A DNA stretch of 64,000 nt from Limnohabitans sp. 103DPR2 (GTDB lineage Bacteria; Pseudomonadota; Gammaproteobacteria; Burkholderiales; Burkholderiaceae_C). Shown piece by piece: positions 1-9,144 of the stretch (position 1 is the first letter of the stretch; every line of letters begins with the position of its first letter). Under the pieces are notes generated by a model. That model ran no database searches. It had not been told where the DNA came from and worked only from the letters and a program-made list of their open reading frames with translations. Position numbers and translations under genes: made by a program. The stretch spans positions 2,604,001-2,668,000 of the forward strand of contig NZ_CP011834.1 of assembly GCF_001412575.1 (NCBI RefSeq), read 5' to 3'.

Positions 1-2
1 TG

Positions 3-386
3 AACGATCCTGTTGGCAAGCCCACCGAACGCGGTTTGGCTCTGATCCCTTTTGCCCAAATGCACCAATTGGCTGAAAGCTACATTCAATCCTTCATGCA
101 AGGCGTTTGGTCTGAAGGTTTGGATGCCGGCACAGACGCGCATTTGAAAATCATGGTCGGGCGCGCAGGCCTGAATTGGGAAGCTGCCAAAGACATCCTG
201 AAAAGCAAAGCCAATGACGCGCATTGGCGTGCTGTGGCCGAGCAAAACAGACAAGCCATGCTGGCCATGGGCCTGTGGGGCGTGCCGTCCTTCCGATTCG
301 AAGAAACAGCTGTGTGGGGGCAAGACCGCTTTTGGGTGATCGAAAAAGCCATGCACGCTGAGTTTGACCCTCCAACACCCGCTTGA
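3..386 (+). CDS. DsbA-family oxidoreductase / 2-hydroxychromene-2-carboxylate isomerase-like, C-terminal part
   Basis: This frame is open to the left edge, so only the last ~127 residues are present and the start lies outside the window. The C-terminal pattern (a helical stretch, then GLNWEAAKDIL, then MGLWGVPSFRFEETAVWGQDR) matches the C-terminal half of the DsbA-like thioredoxin fold used by 2-hydroxychromene-2-carboxylate isomerases, including the cis-Pro in GVPSF. Family knowledge suggests a glutathione-dependent isomerase or oxidoreductase in aromatic breakdown. The redox or catalytic N-terminus is not visible, so the exact activity is open. The sulfatase gene begins three bases after its stop, suggesting co-transcription. 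Confidence 0.75.
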   Translation, partial: NDPVGKPTERGLALIPFAQMHQLAESYIQSFMQGVWSEGLDAGTDAHLKIMVGRAGLNWEAAKDILKSKANDAHWRAVAEQNRQAMLAMGLWGVPSFRFEETAVWGQDRFWVIEKAMHAEFDPPTPA

Positions 387-389
387 ACC

Positions 390-2165
390 ATGTCATTGAT
401 TTGCAGTACCCGCCACACATGGCTGAGCATTTTCGCCGCCGCAACCCTGGCCATCTGTGCGCCTGCATGGGCGAAACGTCCCAACATTGTGGTTTTATTG
501 GCCGACGATTGGGGCTACAGCGATGTCGGTGCATTTGGCAGTGAAATTAACACGCCGCATTTGAACCAATTGGCGCAATCGGGCACCCGCTTTTCTAACT
601 TTCACGTCAGTGCATCGTGTTCGCCAACGCGCTCAATGTTGTTGACCGGTGTAGACAACCACCTGAATGGCGTGGGCAACATGCGCGAAACCATTCCCCA
701 ATCGCATGTGGGACGCGCCGGTTACTTGAGCGTTTTAAACCAACGCGTGGTCACCGTGGCCAGCCTGTTGCAAGACCAAGGCTATCGCACCTACGCGGCA
801 GGCAAATGGCATGTCGGCAAGGAGCCGCACAACTTACCGCCTGCCCGTGGCTTTGATCGCTCCTTGGTGATGGGCGACAGTGGCTCGGACAACTGGGAAA
901 CTGGCAAGTTGTATTTGGACTTGACCGACAAGGTGTACTGGTACGACAACGGGCGTGAAGCGCAAATGCCCAAGACTTTTTACTCGTCAGAGTTTTACGT
1001 CAGCAAAACCTTGGACTACTTGAAGACGGATGCCAAATCGGACAAACCGTTTTTTGCTTACTTGGCATTCCAAGCCAATCACATTCCGCTTCAAGCGCCC
1101 CAAGAGTTCATCGACAAATACAAAGGCCGCTACAACGCAGGTTGGGATGTGTTGCGTCAAGAGCGCCGCAACAAGGCCATCGAGTTGGGCTTGGTGCCGC
1201 CCAACACACCCATGGCTGCCTTGCCCGCTACGCATGTCGCTTGGGACTCCCTCAGCCCGCAAGACAAAGCTTACCAAGCACGCCGCATGGAAGTTTATGC
1301 CGCCATGGCAGAGGCCATGGACTTTCACATTGGCCGCCTGATGGCGCACTTGAAGCAAACCGGAGAATACGACAACACCGTCTTTGTGTTCATGTCAGAC
1401 AACGGTGCAGAAGCATCCGATCCCTACGCCTTGGCGGTTGGCCGCTGGTGGCTGGACCAACATTACAACCGCGACATCGATCGGCTTGGTAGTCCAGGCG
1501 CTTACAGCATCATTGGCCCCAACTGGGCACGCGCTGCCACAGCACCTTTGAATACGTACAAGTTTTTTGCAGGCGAAGGTGGCATCCGGGTTCCATTAAT
1601 CATCTCTGGCATCCCTGCCGCCCACAAACAGTCGGTCCAAAACAGCCTGACACACGTCAGCGACATCGTCCCCACCTTGCTTGATTTGGCGGGTGTACAG
1701 CACCCCGGCACTTCTTACAAAGGTCAAACCATTTATCCGCTGACGGGTCACAGTTTGCTGCCCATCCTTCAAGGCAAAGCCACACGGGTTCGCGGCCCAG
1801 AGGAAGTGTTGGGTTATGAGCTGTCTGGCAATCGCGCCGTCTTTAAAGGTGACTACAAATTGCTGAGCAATTTGGCACCAGTGGGAGATGGCCAATGGCA
1901 TCTCTACAACATCGCAACGGACCCCGGTGAGACACGGGACTTAAAAGACGAGATGCCAGAGCTGTTCCAAAGCCTGCAAAACGATTACGCCAAATGGGCC
2001 AAGGCCAATGGCGTACTGCCGATGCCCGAGGGCTATGACCCGATTCAACAAGTGATCATCAACTCGTTGGTGTTTGTGTACTGGCCACGTTACCAATGGC
2101 ACCTGGCAGGTTTGGGTGTGTTGCTTTTGCTCAGCGGGGTGTGGCTATGGCGACGCAGGCGTTAA
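390..2165 (+). CDS. Membrane-anchored sulfatase (type I, formylglycine-dependent)
   Basis: A 591-residue sulfatase. Residues 1-28 form a signal peptide. The metal-binding start of the domain, NIVVLLADDWGYSD, follows at about 32-45. The modification motif CSPTR is at 77-81, where Cys77 would become formylglycine, and a second metal-site motif SDNGAEAS lies in mid-protein. The last ~30 residues hold a hydrophobic segment and an Arg-rich end (WLWRRRR), which suggests a periplasmic catalytic domain tethered to the inner membrane. Substrate cannot be read from sequence; arylsulfatase-like activity is plausible. No formylglycine-generating enzyme or anSME is in the window. The next gene overlaps its 3' end. 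Confidence 0.9.
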   Translation: MSLICSTRHTWLSIFAAATLAICAPAWAKRPNIVVLLADDWGYSDVGAFGSEINTPHLNQLAQSGTRFSNFHVSASCSPTRSMLLTGVDNHLNGVGNMRETIPQSHVGRAGYLSVLNQRVVTVASLLQDQGYRTYAAGKWHVGKEPHNLPPARGFDRSLVMGDSGSDNWETGKLYLDLTDKVYWYDNGREAQMPKTFYSSEFYVSKTLDYLKTDAKSDKPFFAYLAFQANHIPLQAPQEFIDKYKGRYNAGWDVLRQERRNKAIELGLVPPNTPMAALPATHVAWDSLSPQDKAYQARRMEVYAAMAEAMDFHIGRLMAHLKQTGEYDNTVFVFMSDNGAEASDPYALAVGRWWLDQHYNRDIDRLGSPGAYSIIGPNWARAATAPLNTYKFFAGEGGIRVPLIISGIPAAHKQSVQNSLTHVSDIVPTLLDLAGVQHPGTSYKGQTIYPLTGHSLLPILQGKATRVRGPEEVLGYELSGNRAVFKGDYKLLSNLAPVGDGQWHLYNIATDPGETRDLKDEMPELFQSLQNDYAKWAKANGVLPMPEGYDPIQQVIINSLVFVYWPRYQWHLAGLGVLLLLSGVWLWRRRR

Positions 2166-3433
2166 GCGGCTACTTTGACAGCCCTTGGCCTTGCGAAGAT
2201 GCAGGCCCAAGCAGATTGCAAGCATTGCAGGGTGCCAGAGGCTTGAACCTCCAAGCCCACGAAAACCTTCAAAGTACCTCACGACGCACCCATCTCTCCA
2301 CCATGACGGTGTTGGGTGGGCCTGGTGAAGTTTTTTTGCTCACGCATTCTGTCCTTGCATCGCATTTCGGTTTAGCCACTTCCGCGCAAGTCGCTTTGAT
2401 CGATCCCATCACTCTGGCCACCAGAGTCCAATCGCCACGATTGCCAGGTGGGCCGATGTGGCCAGGCGGCATGGCCGTTCTCAGCAACGGTCATGTGTTG
2501 GTGGTGTATGGGCGGCATGCACATCTGCTGAACCGGCAATGTGAGTTACTGCATTCAAAACAACTGCCTATCAATGAGCCCTACAACAGCTTTGTGGTGT
2601 TGGCCAATGGCCTGGTGGTGACCAAAAACATCTCTGACAAAACACCCGCGCGCTTAAGCGTCCTGCATCCAGACACCCTCGAACGCATGTCTTCCGACAT
2701 GGATTGTTCTGAGCCCTCGATTGCTCGCCTTAGTGCACAAGGCAATACGGTTTACGTAGTGGGCACCACCTCTGTGTTGCGCTACCACTGGGAAGAAGCG
2801 CAATTGTGTTTGGTCCAAGATGACACATGGTCTTGTCACTACTTGAAAGATGCCAAGCAAAGCTATGGCTGGGACCTGGTGCTGACAGAACACGATGCCT
2901 GGTTCATGGACAACGGCGCGCACAACTACGTGATGAGCATGCTGGGTGCGGGCCAAAATGACATGCCCAACCGGCTGCACCGTGTGTCACTCACCGATTC
3001 AAGCGTTCACCAGCATTGGGAAGTGAGCGGCATCCAAGGTGGCGCCATCACCAATCCGCCCTTGGTCGATGAAACGCGGCAAATTGTGGTGGCCTTTGAC
3101 TCGGCCAATCGCCATCTGCGCGCATGGCGCATCCGTCGGAATTCCGAGCATGACACGCAGCTTGAATTAGAAGACCTTTGGCATCTACAAAATTTTGGCG
3201 CGGCCAGTCACATGCTGCTGTTTGCCGACACAGGCGAACTGTGTGTCAACGATTACCAGCGCTTCAAAGAGCAAGTGGTCATTTTGGACATCGAAACTGG
3301 CCAAGAAAAATCGCGCACCGACACAGGTGGCTTGATGCAAGGCGTGGTGTTTCCCAGTGCAGGCTGGCAACGCGACGTTTACTGGTCCTCCATGGACCGA
3401 CTGACACGGATACACATCGCACCTCATGACTAA
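2147..3433 (+). CDS. Beta-propeller-like protein of unknown function
   Basis: A 428-residue protein that I do not recognise by name. It has repeated short beta-rich units (GHVLVVYGRHAHLL, GLVVTKNISD, NTVYVVGTTSVLRY, QIVVAFDSANRHLRAW, EQVVILDIETG) typical of a beta-propeller, and no signal peptide, so it is probably cytoplasmic. The ATG at 2147 is preferred over the frame's upstream start at 2096, because the longer version would overlap the sulfatase by 70 bases; the chosen start still overlaps it by 19. Its stop overlaps the start of the next gene (ATGACTAA), so translation of sulfatase, propeller and dehydrogenase looks coupled. It may be a lactonase- or gluconolactonase-like enzyme, but I see no clear catalytic motif. 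Confidence 0.75.
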   Translation: MATQALSGYFDSPWPCEDAGPSRLQALQGARGLNLQAHENLQSTSRRTHLSTMTVLGGPGEVFLLTHSVLASHFGLATSAQVALIDPITLATRVQSPRLPGGPMWPGGMAVLSNGHVLVVYGRHAHLLNRQCELLHSKQLPINEPYNSFVVLANGLVVTKNISDKTPARLSVLHPDTLERMSSDMDCSEPSIARLSAQGNTVYVVGTTSVLRYHWEEAQLCLVQDDTWSCHYLKDAKQSYGWDLVLTEHDAWFMDNGAHNYVMSMLGAGQNDMPNRLHRVSLTDSSVHQHWEVSGIQGGAITNPPLVDETRQIVVAFDSANRHLRAWRIRRNSEHDTQLELEDLWHLQNFGAASHMLLFADTGELCVNDYQRFKEQVVILDIETGQEKSRTDTGGLMQGVVFPSAGWQRDVYWSSMDRLTRIHIAPHD

Positions 3434-4217
3434 AACCATTCTGATTACCGGCGCAGGCACAGGCATTGGCAAAGACACGGCTTTTGCTCTGGCTCAAAGA
3501 GGCCACCGGGTATTGGCCACCACGCAAACTGAGGCGCAAGCTTTGAACTTGAAGCAGGCTGCCAACGAACAAGGCCTTCTTTTAGAAGCTTTCAAACTGG
3601 ACATCACCTTGAAAGAGGACCAGGCATTGCTTGCACAACACCACGTCGATGTGCTGATCAACAACGCCGCTATGGGTGAATCGGGCTCTTTGGCAGAAGT
3701 GGACATGCAGCGCGTGCGTCAATTGTTTGAAGTTAATTTGTTTGCCACTTTAGAGCTCACGCAAGTGGCTTTGCGTCAGATGATTGAACGCGAAAGCGGC
3801 ACTGTCTTGTTCATCAGTTCCATTGCGGGACGAGTGCCCATGCCCTTTTTGATGCCCTACAGCATGAGCAAGTTTGCGTTGTCTGCCGCAGCGGCTGGCC
3901 TGCGCGCCGAGATGGACCAACTGAAAAAGAACATTCACATTACCGTGATTGAGCCTGGCGCCATTCACACCGGCTTTAACCAAGCCATGACCGACAGCAA
4001 GTACGCATGGATGGGGCCCTCGTCTTATTTTGCGCACCAAGCTGAAGCCATGAAAAAGCAAGAGCGCATCACCTTCAATTGGCTTGAAGCCAAAACCACG
4101 CGCAGCATTGTGAATGCCATTGTGAAGGCATCGGAAGCCAAGAGGCCACGTCTGCGGTACGTCGCGCCTTGGATTCAAGGCTTTGGCGTTCGTTTGGCCA
4201 GAATTTTGGGAGTTTGA
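3426..4217 (+). CDS. Short-chain dehydrogenase/reductase (SDR)
   Basis: A 263-residue classical SDR. The nucleotide-binding motif TGAGTGIG is at residues 8-15, NNAA at 79-82, catalytic Ser131/132, and the YSMSK pair Tyr145 and Lys149. Family knowledge gives NAD(P)-dependent oxidation or reduction of an alcohol or ketone; the substrate is not evident. The start overlaps the upstream stop by 8 bases and the next gene begins two bases after its stop, so it belongs to the sulfatase operon. An alcohol released by sulfatase or dehalogenase action would be a logical substrate, but that is inference from position only. Confidence 0.9.
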   Translation: MTKTILITGAGTGIGKDTAFALAQRGHRVLATTQTEAQALNLKQAANEQGLLLEAFKLDITLKEDQALLAQHHVDVLINNAAMGESGSLAEVDMQRVRQLFEVNLFATLELTQVALRQMIERESGTVLFISSIAGRVPMPFLMPYSMSKFALSAAAAGLRAEMDQLKKNIHITVIEPGAIHTGFNQAMTDSKYAWMGPSSYFAHQAEAMKKQERITFNWLEAKTTRSIVNAIVKASEAKRPRLRYVAPWIQGFGVRLARILGV

Positions 4218-4219
4218 AC

Positions 4220-5293
4220 ATGCGAATGAAAAAAACCGCCATCACTTTGATGGCGCTTGGACTGTTGGTGGCGGGCTTGTACTTGGCACGTGCACCCATC
4301 AGCTTGGCCATTGCCAAACGCGTGGCCGCCCAGCGTTTAGGCAGTGATCCCATGCGCGACTTGCCCGATGGCTTGCATGTGGCCGTTTGTGGCGCTGGCT
4401 CACCGATGCCCGATGACAAGCGTGGCGGGCCTTGCACACTGGTCATGGCAGGCAAACAAATGTTCGTGTTTGACAGTGGCAACACAAGCGCTCGCAACAT
4501 CAACAAGATGGGCTTCAATGCGGGCTTGATTGATGGCATTTTCATCACGCATTTTCATTCAGACCACATCGATGGCTTGGGTGAATTGCTGTTGCAGCGT
4601 TGGGTGTCCAAGCCCAATTCTGAACCTGTACCTGTCTATGGTCCCGAAGGCATTGACACAGTGGTGAATGGTTTCTTGCAAGCCTATAGCCTAGACCGAG
4701 GCTATCGCGTGGCTCATCACGGCGATGCCGTTTTGCCCAACAAAGGCTTTGGCGCGATCCCCAAGTCGTTTGGATTGCAAGACGACAAAGCCACCGTGGT
4801 GTTTGAAAACGCAGACACCCGCATCACCGCTTTCAGTGTGTCCCATGCACCGATTCATCCTGCAGTGGGATATCAAATTCGTTACAAAGATCGCGTCATG
4901 GTCATCAGTGGTGACACCACGCCTTCAGCACATGTGCAACGCGAAGCACAAGGCGTTGACTTGTTGGTCCATGAAGCCATGTCGACCGAATTGATGACCT
5001 TCTTGCAAGAAGGTGCACACGAAGCCAAGCGTGACAAGTTAGAGCAACTCATGAAAGACATCGTGAACTACCACACCACACCGCAGGAAGCCGCCACCAT
5101 TGCCAGCAAGGCCAATGTGAACTTCTTGTTGCTGAACCACGTCGCACCGCCACTGCCTTTGCCCGGCTTGGTGGACGTGTTCTTGAAGGGCACTGCCGAA
5201 ATCTTCAAGGGCAAAATTCAGGTAGCCAAAGATGGCGACATGTTGAGCTTGCCTGCAGGCCAAAAAGTGATTCAAACCAGCAACCGGTTTTAA
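4220..5293 (+). CDS. Metallo-beta-lactamase-fold hydrolase (RNase Z/arylsulfatase-like), membrane anchored
   Basis: 357 residues from the ATG at 4220, which follows a GGGAG ribosome site. The same frame has an earlier start at 4169, but that overlaps the SDR gene. An N-terminal hydrophobic segment (about residues 6-24) suggests export or a membrane anchor. The zinc motif HFHSDH is at 111-116, followed by the conserved ISGDTTPS and LLLNHVAPP elements of the RNase Z-like branch. Because this branch includes a known bacterial arylsulfatase from Pseudoalteromonas carrageenovora, and a formylglycine sulfatase sits upstream, hydrolysis of a sulfate or phosphate ester or a lactone is plausible. The substrate is unproven. 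Confidence 0.85.
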   Translation: MRMKKTAITLMALGLLVAGLYLARAPISLAIAKRVAAQRLGSDPMRDLPDGLHVAVCGAGSPMPDDKRGGPCTLVMAGKQMFVFDSGNTSARNINKMGFNAGLIDGIFITHFHSDHIDGLGELLLQRWVSKPNSEPVPVYGPEGIDTVVNGFLQAYSLDRGYRVAHHGDAVLPNKGFGAIPKSFGLQDDKATVVFENADTRITAFSVSHAPIHPAVGYQIRYKDRVMVISGDTTPSAHVQREAQGVDLLVHEAMSTELMTFLQEGAHEAKRDKLEQLMKDIVNYHTTPQEAATIASKANVNFLLLNHVAPPLPLPGLVDVFLKGTAEIFKGKIQVAKDGDMLSLPAGQKVIQTSNRF

Positions 5294-5301
5294 AGGTACT
5301 T

Positions 5302-6213
5302 ATGCGTCAACTCCCCGTCGTTCAAGACTTTCTTCGCACACCCGAAGAACGCTTTCAAAACCTGCCGGACTTTCCCTACCAACCCCACTACACACTCATT
5401 GGCGGCTTGCGAGTGGCGCACATCGATGAAGGCCCACGCGATGGCCCTGTGGTTTTGTTGATGCACGGCGAACCCGCTTGGTCGTTTTTGTATCGCAAGA
5501 TGATTCCCGTCTTGGTTAGCGCAGGCTTCCGAGTGGTGGTACCTGACCAGGTGGGATTTGGTCGTACCGACAAACCTGTGCACCGCAGTGACTACACCTA
5601 TCACAACCACGTGCAGTGGATGAGTGCTTGGCTTGAAACGCAAAACCTGAGCGGCATCACTTTATTCTGCCAAGATTGGGGCTCACTGATTGGCTTGCGC
5701 ATGGTGGCTGAAATGCCCGAGCGATTTGACCGCATTGCCCTCAGCAATGGTGGCTTGCCCACTGGTAAAGAAAAAATTCCCACGGCCTTTCACATTTGGC
5801 GAGCTTTCGCTATGTACAGCCCATGGTTTCCCATTGGCAAAATTGTTCGCGCGGGTTGCGCACAGGGGCTGAGCGATGATGCAGTGGCAGCCTACGATGC
5901 ACCCTACCCCAGCAGCCGCTACAAAGTAGGTGCCAGAGTGTTTCCCACCTTGGTACCCATTGACCCCAGCAATCCCGCCAGAGAAGCCAACGAGCGCGCA
6001 TGGGACATGTACAAGGCTTGGAAAAAACCTTTTATCACCTTGTTCAGCACCCGCGACCCTGTCACCAAAGGCGGCGAAAAGATTTGGCAAAAATTTGTAC
6101 CCGGTGCTGCCGGACAAAATCACACCCAAATTCGTGGTGCGGGCCACTTTGTCCAAGAAGACAAAGGCGCTGAAGTCGCCCAAGCTTTGGTGGACTTTAT
6201 CCGCGCAAACTAA
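5302..6213 (+). CDS. Haloalkane dehalogenase, alpha/beta-hydrolase
   Basis: A 303-residue alpha/beta-hydrolase resembling the DhlA/DhmA branch of haloalkane dehalogenases, which cleave a carbon-halogen bond to give an alcohol and a halide. Key residues are visible: HGEP at 55-58 (Glu57 corresponds to DhlA Glu56), nucleophile Asp125 with halide-binding Trp126 in CQDWGSLIG, acid Asp252 in STRDP, and base His282 in GAGHFVQED. There is no signal peptide. It follows the MBL-fold gene by 8 bases, so it is likely in the same operon. An epoxide hydrolase is the main alternative, but the Asp-Trp pair favours dehalogenation. It ends 12 bases before a convergent sulfatase. Confidence 0.85.
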   Translation: MRQLPVVQDFLRTPEERFQNLPDFPYQPHYTLIGGLRVAHIDEGPRDGPVVLLMHGEPAWSFLYRKMIPVLVSAGFRVVVPDQVGFGRTDKPVHRSDYTYHNHVQWMSAWLETQNLSGITLFCQDWGSLIGLRMVAEMPERFDRIALSNGGLPTGKEKIPTAFHIWRAFAMYSPWFPIGKIVRAGCAQGLSDDAVAAYDAPYPSSRYKVGARVFPTLVPIDPSNPAREANERAWDMYKAWKKPFITLFSTRDPVTKGGEKIWQKFVPGAAGQNHTQIRGAGHFVQEDKGAEVAQALVDFIRAN

Positions 6214-6225
6214 AGCCAGTTGCGG

Positions 6226-7917
6226 TCAGTTGCCGTAGTACACGTACTCGTCGCCTGGCACCATTTTTTCGCGCAGGTTTTTATCGATGGCAATGGCTGC
6301 TTCCGCCATGGAGGGCCAGCTGGGCTTCACTTGCGTGGCATTGAAGGCTTCAAGTTCCTTCTTCATGCTGGCCACTCGGTCTGGCTCTTTGTCGGCCAGG
6401 TTATTTTTCTCGGTGGGATCGACGACCATGTTGAACAACCAATCCTTGCGGGGGTTCTGCGCTACTTGCAGTTTCCAGTCACCCTTTCGAATCACTCGGT
6501 AAGTGTCTGTTCGCCAGAACAGCGTACGGTCGGGTCCTTTGTCGGTAGGCTTGCTCAGCTGCGGCAACAAATTGATGCCATCGATGGGACGATCTGCCGG
6601 TAACTTTGCACCTGTCGCTGCCGCAACGGTTGTGAAAATGTCCATGTGGTTCACAGGCAGTTGTGGCTTAACGCCTTTGGGAATTCCGGCAGGCCACTTC
6701 ATGAACAAGGGCACGCGAATACCGCCCTCAAAGAAGGTGGCCTTCCAACCGCGGTATGGCTTGTTCAATCCATCTAATCCTACGTAATGCGCGCCGCCGT
6801 TGTCACTTGTGAAAATGACCAAGGTGTTGTCGTCAAGACCTTTGTCTTTGAGTGATTGAAGAACCCGGCCAATGTTTCGGTCCAGGTTGCGAACCATGGC
6901 GGCATACACACGCAGCGTGTGATCCTCAATGTGTGACAAGGCTTCGTAATCTTCTTTGGTGGCTTGCAAAGGCGTGTGCGGTGCGGTGTATGCCAAGTAA
7001 AGGAAGAAGGGTTGATTGCGATTGGCTTCAATGGCTTTTTCGGCTTCGTCGGTTAAGTAATCGGTGACATAGCGCTTGGGCTTGAAAGCTTCACCGCCAT
7101 TGAAGTGCATGCCAAAGCTGCCGGCGGCCCATTGAAAGCGGTCGATGATGTCAAATTCTTGCTTTGAATTCACCACATTGGGATCGTTCTCAGGCAAGTA
7201 AAGTGAGCTGGCATGTTGGAAGGACAATGCCTCATCAAAGCCATGCACGTGCGATCTAAATTCGGTGGCATCGCCCAAATGCCATTTGCCCACATGCAAA
7301 GTTCGATAGCCTTGCCCTTTGAGCATCTTGGCCATCGTGATTTCGGAACGCGGCAGACCCATGGTTTCGTAAGGGATCAGATCTTTTTCGCGCTCTGCAT
7401 GGTAGATGGCATCGTAGAGTTGATTGGGGCCTTTGTAATGCCCAATCACTTTCATAAACTGTTTGGGCGTAGGCGTGAACTCAAAGCCAAAGCGTGTGGG
7501 ATAGCGACCCGTCATCATGGCGGCACGCGATGGGGCACAGGTGGCATTGCCCGAATAGCTGGTTTCAAAATTGGCGCCTTGCTGCGCCAAGCTGTTGATA
7601 TGGGGTGTAGGCACTGTGCCTTTGGCCAAGCCGCCACCGTTCAGAGTGATGTCGTTGTAGCCCAAGTCGTCGGCCACAATCAAAATGATGTTGGGTGGTT
7701 TTCTTTCGGAACCGGCTTGAGGATTGCCAGCAATTGCAGTCGGTGCAGTTGGGACGGCCCACTTCACTTCTCTGTTGGGGGCGTCCTCATGGCGCAAAAA
7801 GATTTTGACCACCCACAACAAGACTTCGGCTGAACCGCCTTTGGCGTAGAGCCCCCCTACCGCAAGCACCAATGCTGCAAGAACCAATCCTAAAAAAATA
7901 CTTACTTTCTTCAGCAT
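6226..7917 (-). CDS. Membrane-anchored sulfatase (type I, formylglycine-dependent)
   Basis: A 563-residue sulfatase on the opposite strand to the first one. Residues 5-25 form an N-terminal membrane segment with a short linker before the catalytic domain, which opens with NIILIVADDLGYND. The formylglycine motif CAPSR is at 127-131, and FTSDNGGAHY supplies a metal-site Asp-Asn. It is only distantly similar to the sulfatase at 390, so substrates probably differ. Anchor position also differs: N-terminal here, C-terminal there. It converges with the dehalogenase gene with a 12-base gap. A 175-base stretch separates its start from the next gene and would carry its promoter. Confidence 0.9.
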   Translation of the reverse strand: MLKKVSIFLGLVLAALVLAVGGLYAKGGSAEVLLWVVKIFLRHEDAPNREVKWAVPTAPTAIAGNPQAGSERKPPNIILIVADDLGYNDITLNGGGLAKGTVPTPHINSLAQQGANFETSYSGNATCAPSRAAMMTGRYPTRFGFEFTPTPKQFMKVIGHYKGPNQLYDAIYHAEREKDLIPYETMGLPRSEITMAKMLKGQGYRTLHVGKWHLGDATEFRSHVHGFDEALSFQHASSLYLPENDPNVVNSKQEFDIIDRFQWAAGSFGMHFNGGEAFKPKRYVTDYLTDEAEKAIEANRNQPFFLYLAYTAPHTPLQATKEDYEALSHIEDHTLRVYAAMVRNLDRNIGRVLQSLKDKGLDDNTLVIFTSDNGGAHYVGLDGLNKPYRGWKATFFEGGIRVPLFMKWPAGIPKGVKPQLPVNHMDIFTTVAAATGAKLPADRPIDGINLLPQLSKPTDKGPDRTLFWRTDTYRVIRKGDWKLQVAQNPRKDWLFNMVVDPTEKNNLADKEPDRVASMKKELEAFNATQVKPSWPSMAEAAIAIDKNLREKMVPGDEYVYYGN

Positions 7918-8026
7918 GAAAGGTCCTCAAAATTCAATACAGCAATGTATGGAAATATAGCAAAAATGCGGTCTTTCAAAAAGCTCTCCAAAACCCTCGG
8001 TCCTGCTTTTTGATTCACAAGTTGCA

Positions 8027-8064
8027 AGAAAAAAGCCTTTGCAATTTCTAGCAAAGGCTTTTTT
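8027..8064 (-). terminator. Rho-independent terminator for the Bug gene at 8093
   Basis: Arms AAAAGCCTTTGC (8031-8042) and GCAAAGGCTTTT (8051-8062) form a perfect 12-bp stem with an 8-base loop. Read on the - strand the hairpin ends in a T-run, which suits termination of the gene ending at 8093. Confidence 0.8.
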
Positions 8065-8092
8065 CATGAATGCTTAGAAAGCAGTTGCTGGT

Positions 8093-9070
8093 TTATTCAA
8101 CTGTGATCTTCTCATCTTTCACAATTTTGGCCATGGCTGGAATTTCTGTTTTCACCCACTGCGCAAATTGCTCGGGCGTCATTCCGGAGGGCTCAGCTCC
8201 CAAAGTCACCAAGCGTTCTTTGACATCGGGCAAAGCAGCAATGCGCTTAATTTCTGCATGCAGCTTGTCGATGATGGGCTTGGGGGTACCAGCGGGCGCC
8301 AACAAGCCCTGAAAGCTACCGGTTAAGAAACCCGGCAACGATTCAGCCACCGTGGGGGTGTCTGGCATTTGTGCGTTGCGCGTGAGACCCGACACCGCAA
8401 TCAGTTTGATCTTGCCGGCTTTGACATGCGGGTAAGTTGCCACCATGCCATTGAACATCACATCCACTTGGCCACCGACCAAATCGGTGATGGCTTGGGC
8501 GCCGCCTTTATAAGGTACATAGCCCCACTCAATGCCATTGCGCTGTGCGTACATCACACCTGCCAAATGCGACGCACTGCCCATGCCCGCTGCCACGGCG
8601 TAATTCAGTTTGCCTTTTTGCGCTTTGGCATAGGCCACCAACTCAGCAGGTGTATTGGCAGGCACTTTGGTGCTCACTGCCAACAAGTGTGGTGAGTAAG
8701 CCACCATGGCCACTGGCGCAAAATCGTTGATGACATTGAAAGGCAATTTGAACAAGGCTGGACTGATCACCAAGTTACCCACATCCATCAAGACCAAGGT
8801 GTAACCATCGGGTGCAGACTTGGCAACTTGGTCTGCGCCCAAGTTGCCGCTGGCACCGGGACGGTTCTCAACCACCACAGGCTGCCCCCAGTTTTCTGTG
8901 ATTTTTTGACCAAAGATTCGGGCCAACACATCGGAGGTACCGCCTGCAGGAAAGGGGACCACAATTTTGATGGGTTTGGAGGGGAAATTGGCAGCGGGTT
9001 GTGCAATGGCCATTCCGCTAAGCAGCATTGCCGCCGCAGAGGCTAATGCAACCCAAGAATTTTTAATCAT
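8093..9070 (-). CDS. Bug/TctC-family tripartite tricarboxylate transporter substrate-binding protein
   Basis: 325 residues from the ATG at 9070; an upstream in-frame start at 9106 would put 12 extra residues before the signal peptide. Residues 1-24 form a Sec signal peptide ending near AIAQ. The mature protein starts with the family signature KPIKIVVPFPAGGTSDVLAR, and VPYKGGAQAITDLVGGQVDVMF is the usual mid-domain motif. These periplasmic proteins bind carboxylated metabolites. No TctA or TctB membrane genes are in the window, so it is an orphan. It lies beside a second Bug gene and galactarate dehydratase, so an aldarate or uronate ligand is plausible. Confidence 0.88.
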   Translation of the reverse strand: MIKNSWVALASAAAMLLSGMAIAQPAANFPSKPIKIVVPFPAGGTSDVLARIFGQKITENWGQPVVVENRPGASGNLGADQVAKSAPDGYTLVLMDVGNLVISPALFKLPFNVINDFAPVAMVAYSPHLLAVSTKVPANTPAELVAYAKAQKGKLNYAVAAGMGSASHLAGVMYAQRNGIEWGYVPYKGGAQAITDLVGGQVDVMFNGMVATYPHVKAGKIKLIAVSGLTRNAQMPDTPTVAESLPGFLTGSFQGLLAPAGTPKPIIDKLHAEIKRIAALPDVKERLVTLGAEPSGMTPEQFAQWVKTEIPAMAKIVKDEKITVE

Positions 9071-9144
9071 GACAAACAACTTTTCTGGAGATTGACTGCG
9101 GGTCATTATGAACTTGGCCTTTCTATTTTTCTAAACAACTGATG

